In this document: piece by piece, positions 32,608-41,231 of the stretch
How the letters are laid out: every line of letters begins with the position of its first letter
Position numbering within the stretch: position 1 is the stretch's first letter
Assembly (NCBI GenBank): GCA_902781655.1
Contig: CACZJZ010000008.1
Coordinates: 45,109 to 109,108 of the forward strand
DNA from: an uncultured Lachnospiraceae bacterium
GTDB taxonomy: Bacteria; Bacillota; Clostridia; Lachnospirales; Lachnospiraceae
DNA: 64,000 bases
Reading direction: 5' to 3'
Translations under genes and position numbers: made by a program
The notes under the pieces: model-generated
What the model saw: the letters and a program-made list of their open reading frames with translations, nothing else
Database searches by the model: none
Told to the model about the DNA's origin: nothing

Positions 32608-35046
32608 TTATCCCTCCGTGAACGTCACCTTTCCGTGGCTCACGCCGACCGTCACCGAGCCGCCCTCCCGGACCTCTCCGGACAGAATTTTATCCGACAG
32701 CGGGTCCTCGATTACCGTCTGCACAGCACGCTTGAGCGGGCGCGCGCCCATCTTGGGATCCGCGTATTTGTCCACGAGATACTTCTTCATATTCGGCGTC
32801 ACCTTCACGGTGATATTCTTCAGCTGCTTCGACCGCTTTGCGAGATCGTCGCAGATCAGGCCCGCGATCTGCACCAGCTCCTCGTGCGTCAGCGGATGGA
32901 ACACGAGCATCTCGTCGATGCGGTTGATGAATTCCGGTTTGAAAATCTTCTTCACCTCATCCATGACGCCGCTCTTCATCCGCTCATAGGATTGCTGCGC
33001 CGTCGGCTTCGCGCCGAATCCGAGAATTTTGGGATCGACGATTTTCAGGGCGCCGACGTTCGAGGTCATGATGATGATCGTATTCTTGAAGTTCACCGTG
33101 TGCCCCTGGGAATCCGTGATGCGGCCGTCGTCCAGAATCTGCAGCAGCACGTTGAACACATCCGGGTGCGCCTTCTCGATCTCGTCGAACAGCACGACGG
33201 AATACGGGTGCCGCCGCACCTGCTCCGAGAGCTGACCGCCCTCCTCGTATCCCACATATCCGGGCGCGGAACCGATCATCTTCGAGACCGCATACTGCTC
33301 CATGTACTCGGACATATCCACACGGATCATGTCGCGGTCAGATCCGAACAGCGCCTCTGCAAGCGCCTTGGAGAGCTCCGTCTTGCCGACGCCGGTAGGG
33401 CCAAGGAACAGGAATGACCCGATCGGCCGGTTCGGATCCTGCAGTCCGACTCTGCCCCTCCGGATCGCCCGCGCCACCGCGCGCACCGCGTCCTCCTGTC
33501 CGATGACCCGCCTGTGCAGCGTATCCTCGAGCCGCAGCAGTCTGTCGCTCTCCTTCTCCGTGAGCTGCGTCACCGGCACCTTCGCCCAGGTGGAAATCAC
33601 CTGCGCGACATCCTTCTCCGTTACAACAGGCCTTTCCGTCTCCGCGCGCTTTGCGGCGGCCTCCCGGTGCCGTTTCAGTTTGCGCAGCAGCTTATCCTGC
33701 TCAAACCGTGCCTTCTTTGCCGATTCCAGGTCCCCGTTTTTCACATGCTCCGCCATCGCGCGGTCGAGATCGCGGATCTGCCCCTCCAGCTTCTGCACCG
33801 TGTCATCCGCCTTCGATCCCGCGAGCCGCACCGCCGCGCAGGCCTCATCGATGACATCGATGGCCTTGTCCGGAAGGTTCCGCTCATTGATATACCGCGT
33901 GCTGAGGCGCACCGCCGCATCGATGGCCTCGTCTGAGATGGTGACGCCGTGATGCTCCTCATATTTTCCGGCGATGCCGTGAAGTATCTTCACGGTCTCC
34001 TCCCCTGTCGGCTCCTCGACCGTCACCGGCTGGAACCGCCGCTCCAGCGCCGCATCGCGCTCCACATACTTGTGATATTCGTTGATCGTCGTCGCGCCGA
34101 TGAGCTGAATCTCCCCTCTCGCAAGGGACGGCTTCAAAATATTCGATGCATCGATGGCGCCCTCCGCGCCTCCCGCGCCGATGATGGTGTGCATCTCATC
34201 GAGAAACAGGATCACATCCCCCGCCGCGGTCACCTCGCTGATGAGCTTTTTCATACGCTCCTCAAATTCGCCACGGTATTTCGAGCCGGCAATCATGCCC
34301 GGCAGATCCATCGTGAACAGACGCTTTCCCTGCACGGTCTCCGGCACGCTGCCCTCCACGATACGCTGCGCGAGTCCCTCCACGATCGCGGTCTTGCCGA
34401 CGCCGGGTTCTCCGATGAGACACGGATTGTTCTTGGTCCTCCTCGACAAAATCTGTACCATTCGGCTGATTTCTTTTTCTCTGCCGATCACCGGATCCAG
34501 GCGGCCCTCCTCCGCGAGCGCGGTGAGATCCCGTCCGTATTGAACCAGCATGCTTTCGCTGCCGTTTCCTCTTCCGCCGGCGTGGGCGAGATCATAGCGA
34601 TGCTCCGCCGGATTCACGCCGATCGCCGCCAGCACCTCAAAGTATACCTGGGCCGGATTGACGCCCACGGATTCCAGAATTTTGATCGCGACGTTTTCCC
34701 CCTCCAGGATGAGAGCGAGCAGGATGTGCTCCGTTCCCACGCTCTTCTGACGATACCGCGCGGCCTGCTCCGCGGCGATGTCGAGCACCCGGCGACACCG
34801 CGGCGAGTACCCGTCCCTGTCCATCAGAGCGACCGGACCGCTCTCCACATTCAGCTGACTGATCAAATCTGTCACCCGTTCGTCGGTCAGTCCGTGCGCC
34901 TGCAGCATTTTTGCCGCGACGCCGGTGTTCTCCCGGATCAGCCCAAGCAGCAGATGCTCCGTTCCGATATAATTCTGTTTTTGTTGCTTCGAGATGCGTG
35001 CGGCGAGTTTCAGAGCTGCCGCTGCACTCGGTGTGTAATTCGTCAT
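32608..35046 (-). CDS. clpC: Clp protease ATP-binding subunit ClpC
   Basis: 812 residues, a Hsp100 unfoldase that feeds ClpP. Two N-terminal Clp repeats (1-145: QNYIGTEHLLLGLIRENTGVAAKML and SVGTEHILLALI), first AAA domain (GEPGVGKTAIVEGLAQ, DEMHTIIGAGG), a helical middle domain with UVR-like DLESAKKARFEQDKLLRKL, and second AAA domain (GPTGVGKTELSKALAE, FDEIEKAHPDVFN). The usual ctsR, mcsA and mcsB genes are missing. Instead a GntR regulator sits 28 bases upstream. The ATG at 35046 has AGGAGCAGG in front. Confidence 0.96.
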   Translation of the reverse strand: MTNYTPSAAAALKLAARISKQQKQNYIGTEHLLLGLIRENTGVAAKMLQAHGLTDERVTDLISQLNVESGPVALMDRDGYSPRCRRVLDIAAEQAARYRQKSVGTEHILLALILEGENVAIKILESVGVNPAQVYFEVLAAIGVNPAEHRYDLAHAGGRGNGSESMLVQYGRDLTALAEEGRLDPVIGREKEISRMVQILSRRTKNNPCLIGEPGVGKTAIVEGLAQRIVEGSVPETVQGKRLFTMDLPGMIAGSKYRGEFEERMKKLISEVTAAGDVILFLDEMHTIIGAGGAEGAIDASNILKPSLARGEIQLIGATTINEYHKYVERDAALERRFQPVTVEEPTGEETVKILHGIAGKYEEHHGVTISDEAIDAAVRLSTRYINERNLPDKAIDVIDEACAAVRLAGSKADDTVQKLEGQIRDLDRAMAEHVKNGDLESAKKARFEQDKLLRKLKRHREAAAKRAETERPVVTEKDVAQVISTWAKVPVTQLTEKESDRLLRLEDTLHRRVIGQEDAVRAVARAIRRGRVGLQDPNRPIGSFLFLGPTGVGKTELSKALAEALFGSDRDMIRVDMSEYMEQYAVSKMIGSAPGYVGYEEGGQLSEQVRRHPYSVVLFDEIEKAHPDVFNVLLQILDDGRITDSQGHTVNFKNTIIIMTSNVGALKIVDPKILGFGAKPTAQQSYERMKSGVMDEVKKIFKPEFINRIDEMLVFHPLTHEELVQIAGLICDDLAKRSKQLKNITVKVTPNMKKYLVDKYADPKMGARPLKRAVQTVIEDPLSDKILSGEVREGGSVTVGVSHGKVTFTEG

Positions 35047-35074
35047 GATACCTGCTCCTGTCGGTCTTTCGTTC

Positions 35075-35578
35075 TTATTGCTGCGGCAGACCGTCCCCGC
35101 TCTCCCGCGGATCGAAGGCCCGAGCCTCCTGATTACTGCGCTGTTTACCGCCAATGGATGGGCCGTTTTCCTCCGGATTACCTCCATCCGGTTTCTCCGG
35201 TTCGTCCACGGCACCGTATTCTGCGTAAATGCGATCGATCATGTCATGCACATCAGACCTTGGCACCCCGCGGCAGATTGCTTCCGCGAGAATTACGCGG
35301 AGATCCTGCTCACAGTCCGCTTTGGCCCGGAGTTCATCCGCATCCACGGCCACCACACAACCTCTTCTGCGATCCACCTTGATGAATCCCTCCTGCTTCA
35401 GAAGCGTGTACGTTTTGTTGACTGTGTGCATATTGATGCCAATATCGTCCGCCAATTGCCGCACCGACGGCAGAACCTGCCCCTCCGTCAGCGTCGAGGT
35501 CGCAATCCCGAGAATAATCTGATCGCGCAGCTGCTGATAAATCGCCTCATCGCTATTAAAATCTATTTCAACATACAT
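35075..35578 (-). CDS. GntR family regulator, YtrA type
   Basis: 167 residues. The N-terminal winged helix (DEAIYQQLRDQIILGIATSTLTEGQVLPSVRQLADDIGINMHTVNKTYTLLKQEGFI, about 10-65) is clear. The C-terminal part is short, as in the YtrA subfamily, and ends in a charged disordered tail (GGNPEENGPSIGGKQRSNQE). GGAGG is five bases before the ATG. The frame is open another 65 codons upstream, but the promoter position argues against using them. It probably represses its own operon with clpC and radA through the palindrome at 35766-35804. Confidence 0.9.
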   Translation of the reverse strand: MYVEIDFNSDEAIYQQLRDQIILGIATSTLTEGQVLPSVRQLADDIGINMHTVNKTYTLLKQEGFIKVDRRRGCVVAVDADELRAKADCEQDLRVILAEAICRGVPRSDVHDMIDRIYAEYGAVDEPEKPDGGNPEENGPSIGGKQRSNQEARAFDPRESGDGLPQQ

Positions 35579-35765
35579 CACAACCTCCATGCAGCTGACC
35601 CGGATTCCGATCTTCCCATTGACAGACAATGCAGATGAAGACACGGGCGGCGGCCCTGCCGTTCCCCTCGTGCTGCCTGTAGACGAGTCCGCGGGAAAGC
35701 TGCTGTCAGCAGGCAGGTCTGCCATCCCGCACGGCTCTGTCATTGCGGCCTTGTGCAGGCGCAGA

Positions 35766-35813
35766 AACGCCACCTGTTATACGTATAGTATAACAGGTGG
35801 CGTTGAATGTCAA
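35766..35813 (-). promoter_or_regulatory. promoter and operator of gntR-clpC-radA
   Basis: On the minus strand TTGACA (35808-35813), 17 bases, then TACTAT. A perfect inverted repeat with 17-bp arms (AACGCCACCTGTTATAC, 5-base centre) covers the -10 region (35766-35804). Long AT-centred palindromes over the promoter are typical of YtrA-type autoregulation. Confidence 0.8.
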
Positions 35814-35891
35814 TTGCGCTGCCTTCCGCGAATATCGGCTGCATACGCAGCTCTGATTTCTGCTTCCGCACAGTCGCGTCGCGATGCCGGC

Positions 35892-37478
35892 TCAGTTGTC
35901 CATATTCAGAAACTGCAGATCGTCGTCATCGTCCACATCGGCAAAATTCTGCGCGCTCGCATCTGCCTGCGCTCTTTCACGCGCCGGCGCACTCTCCTGC
36001 GCCGGTCTGCGGCGGCTGTCGCCTCTCATCGAGCGGCCGGCCTCTCCCGCCCTGCGGACATCCGCGTCCACATCAGCGGCGTCCCGCTCCGGAACAGCCG
36101 GTCGGCGCGGCTGGCGCATGTCCTGTCCGCCGCGGGCTCTCTGTTCCTCGTCAAGCCTTCTTCTTGTCGGATACGGCTGCTCTCCTGCCGCGCCTCTGCC
36201 TGCAGCAGGACGGGCGGCTCTTGCGTCTCTGCCGGCTGCCGGACGGGTGCGATCCGGTGACTGTCCTTCTCCCTCTCTCGCCGCGAGCCGGCGTTCCTCC
36301 AAGCGTCTCGCCGGGCGCGGCATTTCCTCTGGAGCAGCGTGCGCTCCCTCCCTGCGGGTTCTCTCCTGGCGCTGACGGCTCTTCATCAGATCAATCTCAC
36401 CGCTCTCCGCATCCGCGCGCCGCAGATTCAAAACAAGCGCGACAATCGCAGCCAGACATGCGAGCAGCAGCACACCGAGCGCAAGAATGAGCAGCTTCAT
36501 CTTGTGAAGGCTTGCCTTGGCTTCCGTCACAACCTGATTGGACTCCGTGATGGCATCCTCCATCTTGGAGATTTCCTTGCGGGTTCCGGTCTTGTAATTA
36601 TACAGATACCAGACCTTTGTCCCGCTGCCGGTGCCGTCGTCGGCGTAGACAGCCTCATACTCCTTGTCTCCGGACGAGGTGTCCTCGGAGGCATCCGCAT
36701 CCGAATTTTCCGTGGAGGTATCCGCCGGTGCCGCAGTTTGAACCGGGTCGCCCAGCGTCACATAATCATATCTGGCAAAGCCGATCATCTGCTGATCAGT
36801 TCCTGTCGTATAGAACTGATACCAGATGTCGCCGGCGTCATCCTTTGCCTGTCCGATGACAACCAGGTTGGTTCCGGCAGTCAGTGATCCGATCTTGGTG
36901 TAACTGGTCCCGGCGCCGCTGCGGATATTGACATCGGAGGAAATCGTCGCATTTGTGGGCGTCATGGACGCCGCATAGCCTTCCGCCTGAGCAGTCGGCA
37001 CATCGGCGCTTGTATCTGCCGTAGAAGCCCCCTCTGCGGAGGAATCTCCTGCTGCCGCAGAATCGCCTGTGGCTGCGCTGTCGCCTGTGGCTGCGCTGTC
37101 GCCTGTGGCTGCGCTGTCGCCTGCCGCCGCGCTGTCTCCGGTCGATGCCGCGGCGCCGTCTCCCGCGGCGGCGTTATCCGTCTGCCCGCCGTCCGTGATA
37201 TTCAGCAGATTCGACTTGATATATCCCTGCGTCCCGTCCGACAGCGTCACCGGATACCAGGTCTCCCCCGCGTCATTCGTCACCGCATCTCCGATCGTCA
37301 CCGTCGCGCCGGCCGCCGCGGAACCCACTGCATTCGAAGTGGAACTCGCCTCGCTGCGGACATTGCTCGCATCGATCACCGTTGCGGACGCCGCCTGCAG
37401 GCTCATCGGTGCAACTCCGGTCAGAACCAGCGCCGTCCCGAAGGCTGCCGCCAGCATTCTCAAACTCTTTCTTTTCAT
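35892..37478 (-). CDS. surface protein with two SH3b domains, one TM segment and an Arg-rich cytoplasmic tail
   Basis: 528 residues. Signal peptide (1-30, ends SLQAA), SH3b domain (about 33-95: VRSEASSTSNAVG...GYIKSNLL), a low-complexity linker with repeated GDSAAT, second SH3b (about 175-245: VNIRSGAGTSYTKIG), acidic linker, a short region WYLYNYKTGTRKEI, TM helix (about 329-352), then about 175 arginine- and alanine-rich residues closing with an acidic tail DVDDDDDLQFLNMDN. The outside part probably binds cell wall. The role of the basic tail is unknown. AAGGAG precedes the ATG. It is read from its own side of the gntR promoter, after purD. Confidence 0.75.
   Translation of the reverse strand: MKRKSLRMLAAAFGTALVLTGVAPMSLQAASATVIDASNVRSEASSTSNAVGSAAAGATVTIGDAVTNDAGETWYPVTLSDGTQGYIKSNLLNITDGGQTDNAAAGDGAAASTGDSAAAGDSAATGDSAATGDSAATGDSAAAGDSSAEGASTADTSADVPTAQAEGYAASMTPTNATISSDVNIRSGAGTSYTKIGSLTAGTNLVVIGQAKDDAGDIWYQFYTTGTDQQMIGFARYDYVTLGDPVQTAAPADTSTENSDADASEDTSSGDKEYEAVYADDGTGSGTKVWYLYNYKTGTRKEISKMEDAITESNQVVTEAKASLHKMKLLILALGVLLLACLAAIVALVLNLRRADAESGEIDLMKSRQRQERTRREGAHAAPEEMPRPARRLEERRLAAREGEGQSPDRTRPAAGRDARAARPAAGRGAAGEQPYPTRRRLDEEQRARGGQDMRQPRRPAVPERDAADVDADVRRAGEAGRSMRGDSRRRPAQESAPARERAQADASAQNFADVDDDDDLQFLNMDN
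37060..37140. repeat. 18-bp tandem repeat inside the SH3b gene
   Basis: Three to four near-identical units of TGTCGCCTGTGGCTGCGC, coding for GDSAAT. Repeat number may vary between strains. Confidence 0.85.
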
Positions 37479-37508
37479 TCCTGTCTGCTCCTTGCGTATA
37501 TGAAACCG

Positions 37509-38792
37509 TCAGATGTCATCAATTGCCCTTCCGATATCGGATCTCATATACTTATTTTCAAAATTCACCCAGCCGGTCGCCTCGTAGGCGTTCGCCCGGG
37601 CTTCCTTCAGCGTCCTGCCCTTGGCAGTGACGCCCAGAACACGGCCTCCGTTCGTGATCACATGGCCGTTCCCGTCAAGTTTTGTTCCCGCGTGGAAACA
37701 GTAATATCCGTCCTTTTCCCTGCCGCGGAACTTTTCGAGTCCGGTGATGATCTTTCCCTTCTCGTACTTCACCGGATATCCCCGGGATGCGAGGACGACG
37801 CAGACCGCCGCGTTGTCCTCGAATTCGAGATGGATCCGGTCCAGCGTCCCATCGATGACCGCTTCGAACACGTCAAGAATGTCCGTCTTCATGCGGGGCA
37901 GAATGACCTGGGTCTCCGGATCTCCGAATCTGGTATTGTATTCTACCACTTTTGGCCCATCCTGTGTCATCATGAGGCCAAAATAGAGCACACCCTTGAA
38001 GGGTCTCCCCTCCGCGTTCATCGCGTCGACCGTCTTCTGATAGATCCGTTCCCTTGCCTGCCGGTCGATCTCCGCCGTGTAGAAGGGACTTGGCGAGAAG
38101 GTACCCATGCCGCCGGTATTGAGCCCCGTGTCGCCATCGCCCGCCCGTTTGTGGTCCTGCGCAGATGTCATCAGCTGGATATGTTTCCCGTCCACAAAGG
38201 CAAGCACCGATACCTCGCGGCCCGTCATGAATTCCTCGATGATCATCTCGTTGCCCGCCGCGCCGAACTTGTGATCCTCCATGATCGTGCGCACACCGGC
38301 CTCGGCCTCCTCAAGGTTCTGGCAGATGAGGACGCCCTTTCCAAGGGCAAGTCCGTCTGCCTTCAGGACAGTCGGGAATTTTGCCTTCGTCCGGAGGTAC
38401 GAGATCGCTGCCGCCGGATCCGTAAATGTCTCATAGGCAGCGGTCGGAATGCCGTACTTCTTCATCAGATTCTTGGAAAACGCCTTGCTTCCTTCGATAA
38501 TCGCGGCGTTTTTCCGGGTGCCGAAGACGCGCAGTCCCGCGGCCTCCAACGTGTCAACCAGCCCGGCGCACAGCGGATCGTCCTGGCTGCACACCACCAG
38601 ATCAATGCCGTGCTCCTTCGCAAATGCGGCCTGCCGGTCGAATTCCATCACACCGATCGGTACACACTCCGCGATCTGCGCGATACCGGCATTGCCCGGC
38701 GCACAGTACAGCTTCTCACACCGCGGACTTCTCACAATTGCCTCTGCAATGGCGTGCTCCCGGCCGCCTCCGCCGATCAGAAGAACCTTCAT
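37509..38792 (-). CDS. purD: phosphoribosylamine--glycine ligase
   Basis: 427 residues, ATP-grasp enzyme making GAR, the second purine step. N-terminus MKVLLIGGGGREHAIAEAI, ATP site TVLKADGLALGKGV, and the family loop NTGGMGTFSPSPFY. AAGGAGGAAGC precedes the ATG. It is the last of purE-purM-purN-purD. Confidence 0.97.
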   Translation of the reverse strand: MKVLLIGGGGREHAIAEAIVRSPRCEKLYCAPGNAGIAQIAECVPIGVMEFDRQAAFAKEHGIDLVVCSQDDPLCAGLVDTLEAAGLRVFGTRKNAAIIEGSKAFSKNLMKKYGIPTAAYETFTDPAAAISYLRTKAKFPTVLKADGLALGKGVLICQNLEEAEAGVRTIMEDHKFGAAGNEMIIEEFMTGREVSVLAFVDGKHIQLMTSAQDHKRAGDGDTGLNTGGMGTFSPSPFYTAEIDRQARERIYQKTVDAMNAEGRPFKGVLYFGLMMTQDGPKVVEYNTRFGDPETQVILPRMKTDILDVFEAVIDGTLDRIHLEFEDNAAVCVVLASRGYPVKYEKGKIITGLEKFRGREKDGYYCFHAGTKLDGNGHVITNGGRVLGVTAKGRTLKEARANAYEATGWVNFENKYMRSDIGRAIDDI

Positions 38793-38855
38793 GCTTCCTC
38801 CTTTTGATATGTCTCACTGCGGCGCGCCTCTTACGGCGCCTGCGTCATGTCCGGA

Positions 38856-39503
38856 TCATGCCATGCCTTGCGTGCCGTCCGGCAGAATATGTGTCACATT
38901 TCCTTCCACGCGCACCCGGCCGGCCGCGATCAGTCTGATCGCCTCCGGCAGGATTTTCCACTCCGCCTGCTCCATCACCCGCCTCTGCAGAACCTCAGGT
39001 GTATCTCCCTCCTGAATTTCCACTGCCTTCTGCAAAATAATCGGTCCGGAGTCCATTCCCTCGTCCACGAAATGCACGGTCGCGCCTGTGACCTTCACGC
39101 CCCGCCCGAGAACCCGCTCATGGACATGAATACCGTAATATCCCTTGCCGCAGAAGCTCGGTATGAGAGAAGGATGAATATTGATGATCCGGTTTGGAAA
39201 TGCCCTGATCATCTCCGGCGGAATTGCCACCAGAAACCCGGCGAGCACCACCAGATCCGGCGCCGCCTCCTTCACGCAGTCCACCAGAGCCATGTAAAAA
39301 GCGTCCCTTGTCTCAAACTCCCTCGGGGATACGCAGGCAGCCTCAATCCCGGCTTTCTTCGCACGCTCCAGTGCGAAGGCTCCCGGATTGTTGGAAATCA
39401 CGCGCGAGATGGACACACCAGCAAGCGTACCGTCCGCAATGCGGTCGATGATATGCTGCAGATTCGTTCCACCGCCGGAGACACAGACAACCAGATGAAA
39501 CAT
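38856..39503 (-). CDS. purN: phosphoribosylglycinamide formyltransferase
   Basis: 215 residues transferring formyl from 10-formyl-THF to GAR. VSGGGTNLQHIID at the start, catalytic NIHPSLIPSFCGKG (Asn, His), then GATVHFVDEGMDSGPII with the catalytic aspartate. AGGAGG is five bases before the ATG. It lies 12 bases after purM. Confidence 0.96.
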   Translation of the reverse strand: MFHLVVCVSGGGTNLQHIIDRIADGTLAGVSISRVISNNPGAFALERAKKAGIEAACVSPREFETRDAFYMALVDCVKEAAPDLVVLAGFLVAIPPEMIRAFPNRIINIHPSLIPSFCGKGYYGIHVHERVLGRGVKVTGATVHFVDEGMDSGPIILQKAVEIQEGDTPEVLQRRVMEQAEWKILPEAIRLIAAGRVRVEGNVTHILPDGTQGMA

Positions 39504-39515
39504 AACAGCCTCCTT

Positions 39516-40541
39516 CTAGTGCAGTGTGACCGTCTTGTCCCCCGCCGTCACGCTGCCGATGACATAGCCGGCATCGCCCGTGCTCCGGATCGCGGCGAGC
39601 GTCCGCTCCACGTCCTCCGGTGCCACAGCAAGGCACATGCCGATGCCCATGTTGAACGTATTGTACATGACATGCTCATCGACCTGCCCCGTCTTTGCCA
39701 TGAGCGGGAAGATGGGAGGGATCGGATAGCTGTCCTTCCGGATCTCCACCGCCGTTCCGTCCGGCAGCATTCTCGGGATATTCTCATAGAACCCGCCGCC
39801 CGTGATGTGAGAGCAGCCCTTCACCGTGACGCCGGCGTCCCGGACCGCCTTCATCATTCTGACATAGATGCGCGTGGGCGTGAGCAGACACTCGCCGAGC
39901 GTCATGCCGAGTTCCGGATAGAACCGCTTCAGATTCTCCTCATTGATGTCAAATATTTTGCGGACCAGGGAAAAGCCGTTTGAATGCACGCCGGTCGAAG
40001 CCACGCCGATCAGCGCATCGCCGGGGCGGATGGTCTCGCCCGTGATCATCTTCTTCCTCTCCACAACGCCCACGGCAAAGCCCGCGACGTCGTATTCGTC
40101 CTCCGGCATCAGGCCGGGATGCTCCGCCGTCTCCCCGCCGATCAGCGCGGCGCCGGACTGACGGCAGCCCTCGGCGACGCCCTTCACGATCGCTGCGATT
40201 TTGTCCGGATAATTCCGGCCGCAGGCAATATAGTCAAGGAAGAACAGCGGTTCGCCGCCGGCGCAGGCCACATCGTTCACACACATCGCGACGGCGTCAA
40301 TGCCGATCGTATCATGCCGGTTCATCAGAAACGCCAGCTTGATCTTGGTGCCAACGCCGTCCGTGCCGGACAGGAGAACCGGATCCTCCATCTTCTGGAT
40401 CTCCGAGAGAGAGAACGCGCCGGAGAACCCGCCGATCCCGCCGAGTACCTCCGGGCGCATCGTCCCCTCCACATATTTCTTCATCAGCCGGACCGACTCA
40501 TATCCGGCCTCGATATCGACTCCTGAGGATTTGTAATCCAT
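39516..40541 (-). CDS. purM: phosphoribosylformylglycinamidine cyclo-ligase
   Basis: 341 residues making AIR. Motifs: SGTDGVGTKIKLAF, GIDAVAMCVNDVACAGGEPLFFLDY, GGETAEHPG and HITGGGFYENIPRML. GGGAAGGGAAG precedes the ATG. It follows purE by 44 bases. Confidence 0.97.
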   Translation of the reverse strand: MDYKSSGVDIEAGYESVRLMKKYVEGTMRPEVLGGIGGFSGAFSLSEIQKMEDPVLLSGTDGVGTKIKLAFLMNRHDTIGIDAVAMCVNDVACAGGEPLFFLDYIACGRNYPDKIAAIVKGVAEGCRQSGAALIGGETAEHPGLMPEDEYDVAGFAVGVVERKKMITGETIRPGDALIGVASTGVHSNGFSLVRKIFDINEENLKRFYPELGMTLGECLLTPTRIYVRMMKAVRDAGVTVKGCSHITGGGFYENIPRMLPDGTAVEIRKDSYPIPPIFPLMAKTGQVDEHVMYNTFNMGIGMCLAVAPEDVERTLAAIRSTGDAGYVIGSVTAGDKTVTLH

Positions 40542-40585
40542 ACGACTTCCCTTCCCGGCACACTGCCGTGTGCCGCGCCACTCCC

Positions 40586-41092
40586 TTATTTTGCATAATT
40601 CCGGCAGCCAGTTTCCTGCAGCACCGCGTCCTTTGCCTCAACCTCTTCCTTCATCCGCTCCGAGTACGCCTTGAGTTTCTCCAGCAGCGCGGAATCGGAT
40701 ACGGCGAGAATCTTCGCCGCGAGTATGCCGGCGTTCTTGCCTCCGCCGATCGCGACCGTCGCGACCGGAATGCCGCCCGGCATCTGTACAATGGAATAGA
40801 GGGAATCACGACCGCCGAGCGCGGTTGTGGGCATCGGCACACCGATGACCGGGAGCGGGAACAGGGCGGCGCACATGCCCGGCAGATGCGCGGCCATGCC
40901 TGCCCCGGCGATGATGACCTTCACACCGTTCTTCTCACAGCTCTTCGCCCATTCGAAGAACACGTCTGGCTCGCGATGCGCCGAGATAATGTGACACTCG
41001 TAGTCAATGCCGAACTCGTCCAGCACTTCCGCAGCCTTGCTCATAACTGCCATATCGGAGTCCGAGCCCATTACAATACCGACCTTTGCCAT
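40586..41092 (-). CDS. purE: N5-carboxyaminoimidazole ribonucleotide mutase
   Basis: 168 residues, class I PurE: IVMGSDSDMAVM, ISAHREPD and GAGMAAHLPG, then GGRDSLYSIVQMPGGIPVATVAIG. It shifts the carboxyl group of N5-CAIR to CAIR. AAGGAGG precedes the ATG. It is first in the purEMND operon. purK, purC, purF, purL and purH are not in the window. Confidence 0.97.
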   Translation of the reverse strand: MAKVGIVMGSDSDMAVMSKAAEVLDEFGIDYECHIISAHREPDVFFEWAKSCEKNGVKVIIAGAGMAAHLPGMCAALFPLPVIGVPMPTTALGGRDSLYSIVQMPGGIPVATVAIGGGKNAGILAAKILAVSDSALLEKLKAYSERMKEEVEAKDAVLQETGCRNYAK

Positions 41093-41170
41093 GCGATCCT
41101 CCTTCGCCGCTCCCGCAGAAAAACAGCCGCGAAGACATGCGGATCCTCCCGGCGGGCCGCGGAACCTATA

Positions 41171-41219
41171 CCTGTTTCATTGACAGGCTAAGTGTACCCG
41201 AAACGACCTGGCCATTCAA
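41171..41219 (-). promoter_or_regulatory. pur promoter with operator-like repeat
   Basis: TTGAAT, 17 bases, TACACT on the minus strand (41191-41219). CCTGT-N7-ACAGG (41171-41187) covers the expected start site. No purine riboswitch core is seen. Confidence 0.5.
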
Positions 41220-41231
41220 CATAATAATTCC

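Noticed and set aside
33949-35382. A 477-codon plus-strand frame opposite clpC and gntR
   Set aside because: Antisense shadow of ClpC; no ribosome site, no domain, and it runs through the start region of gntR.
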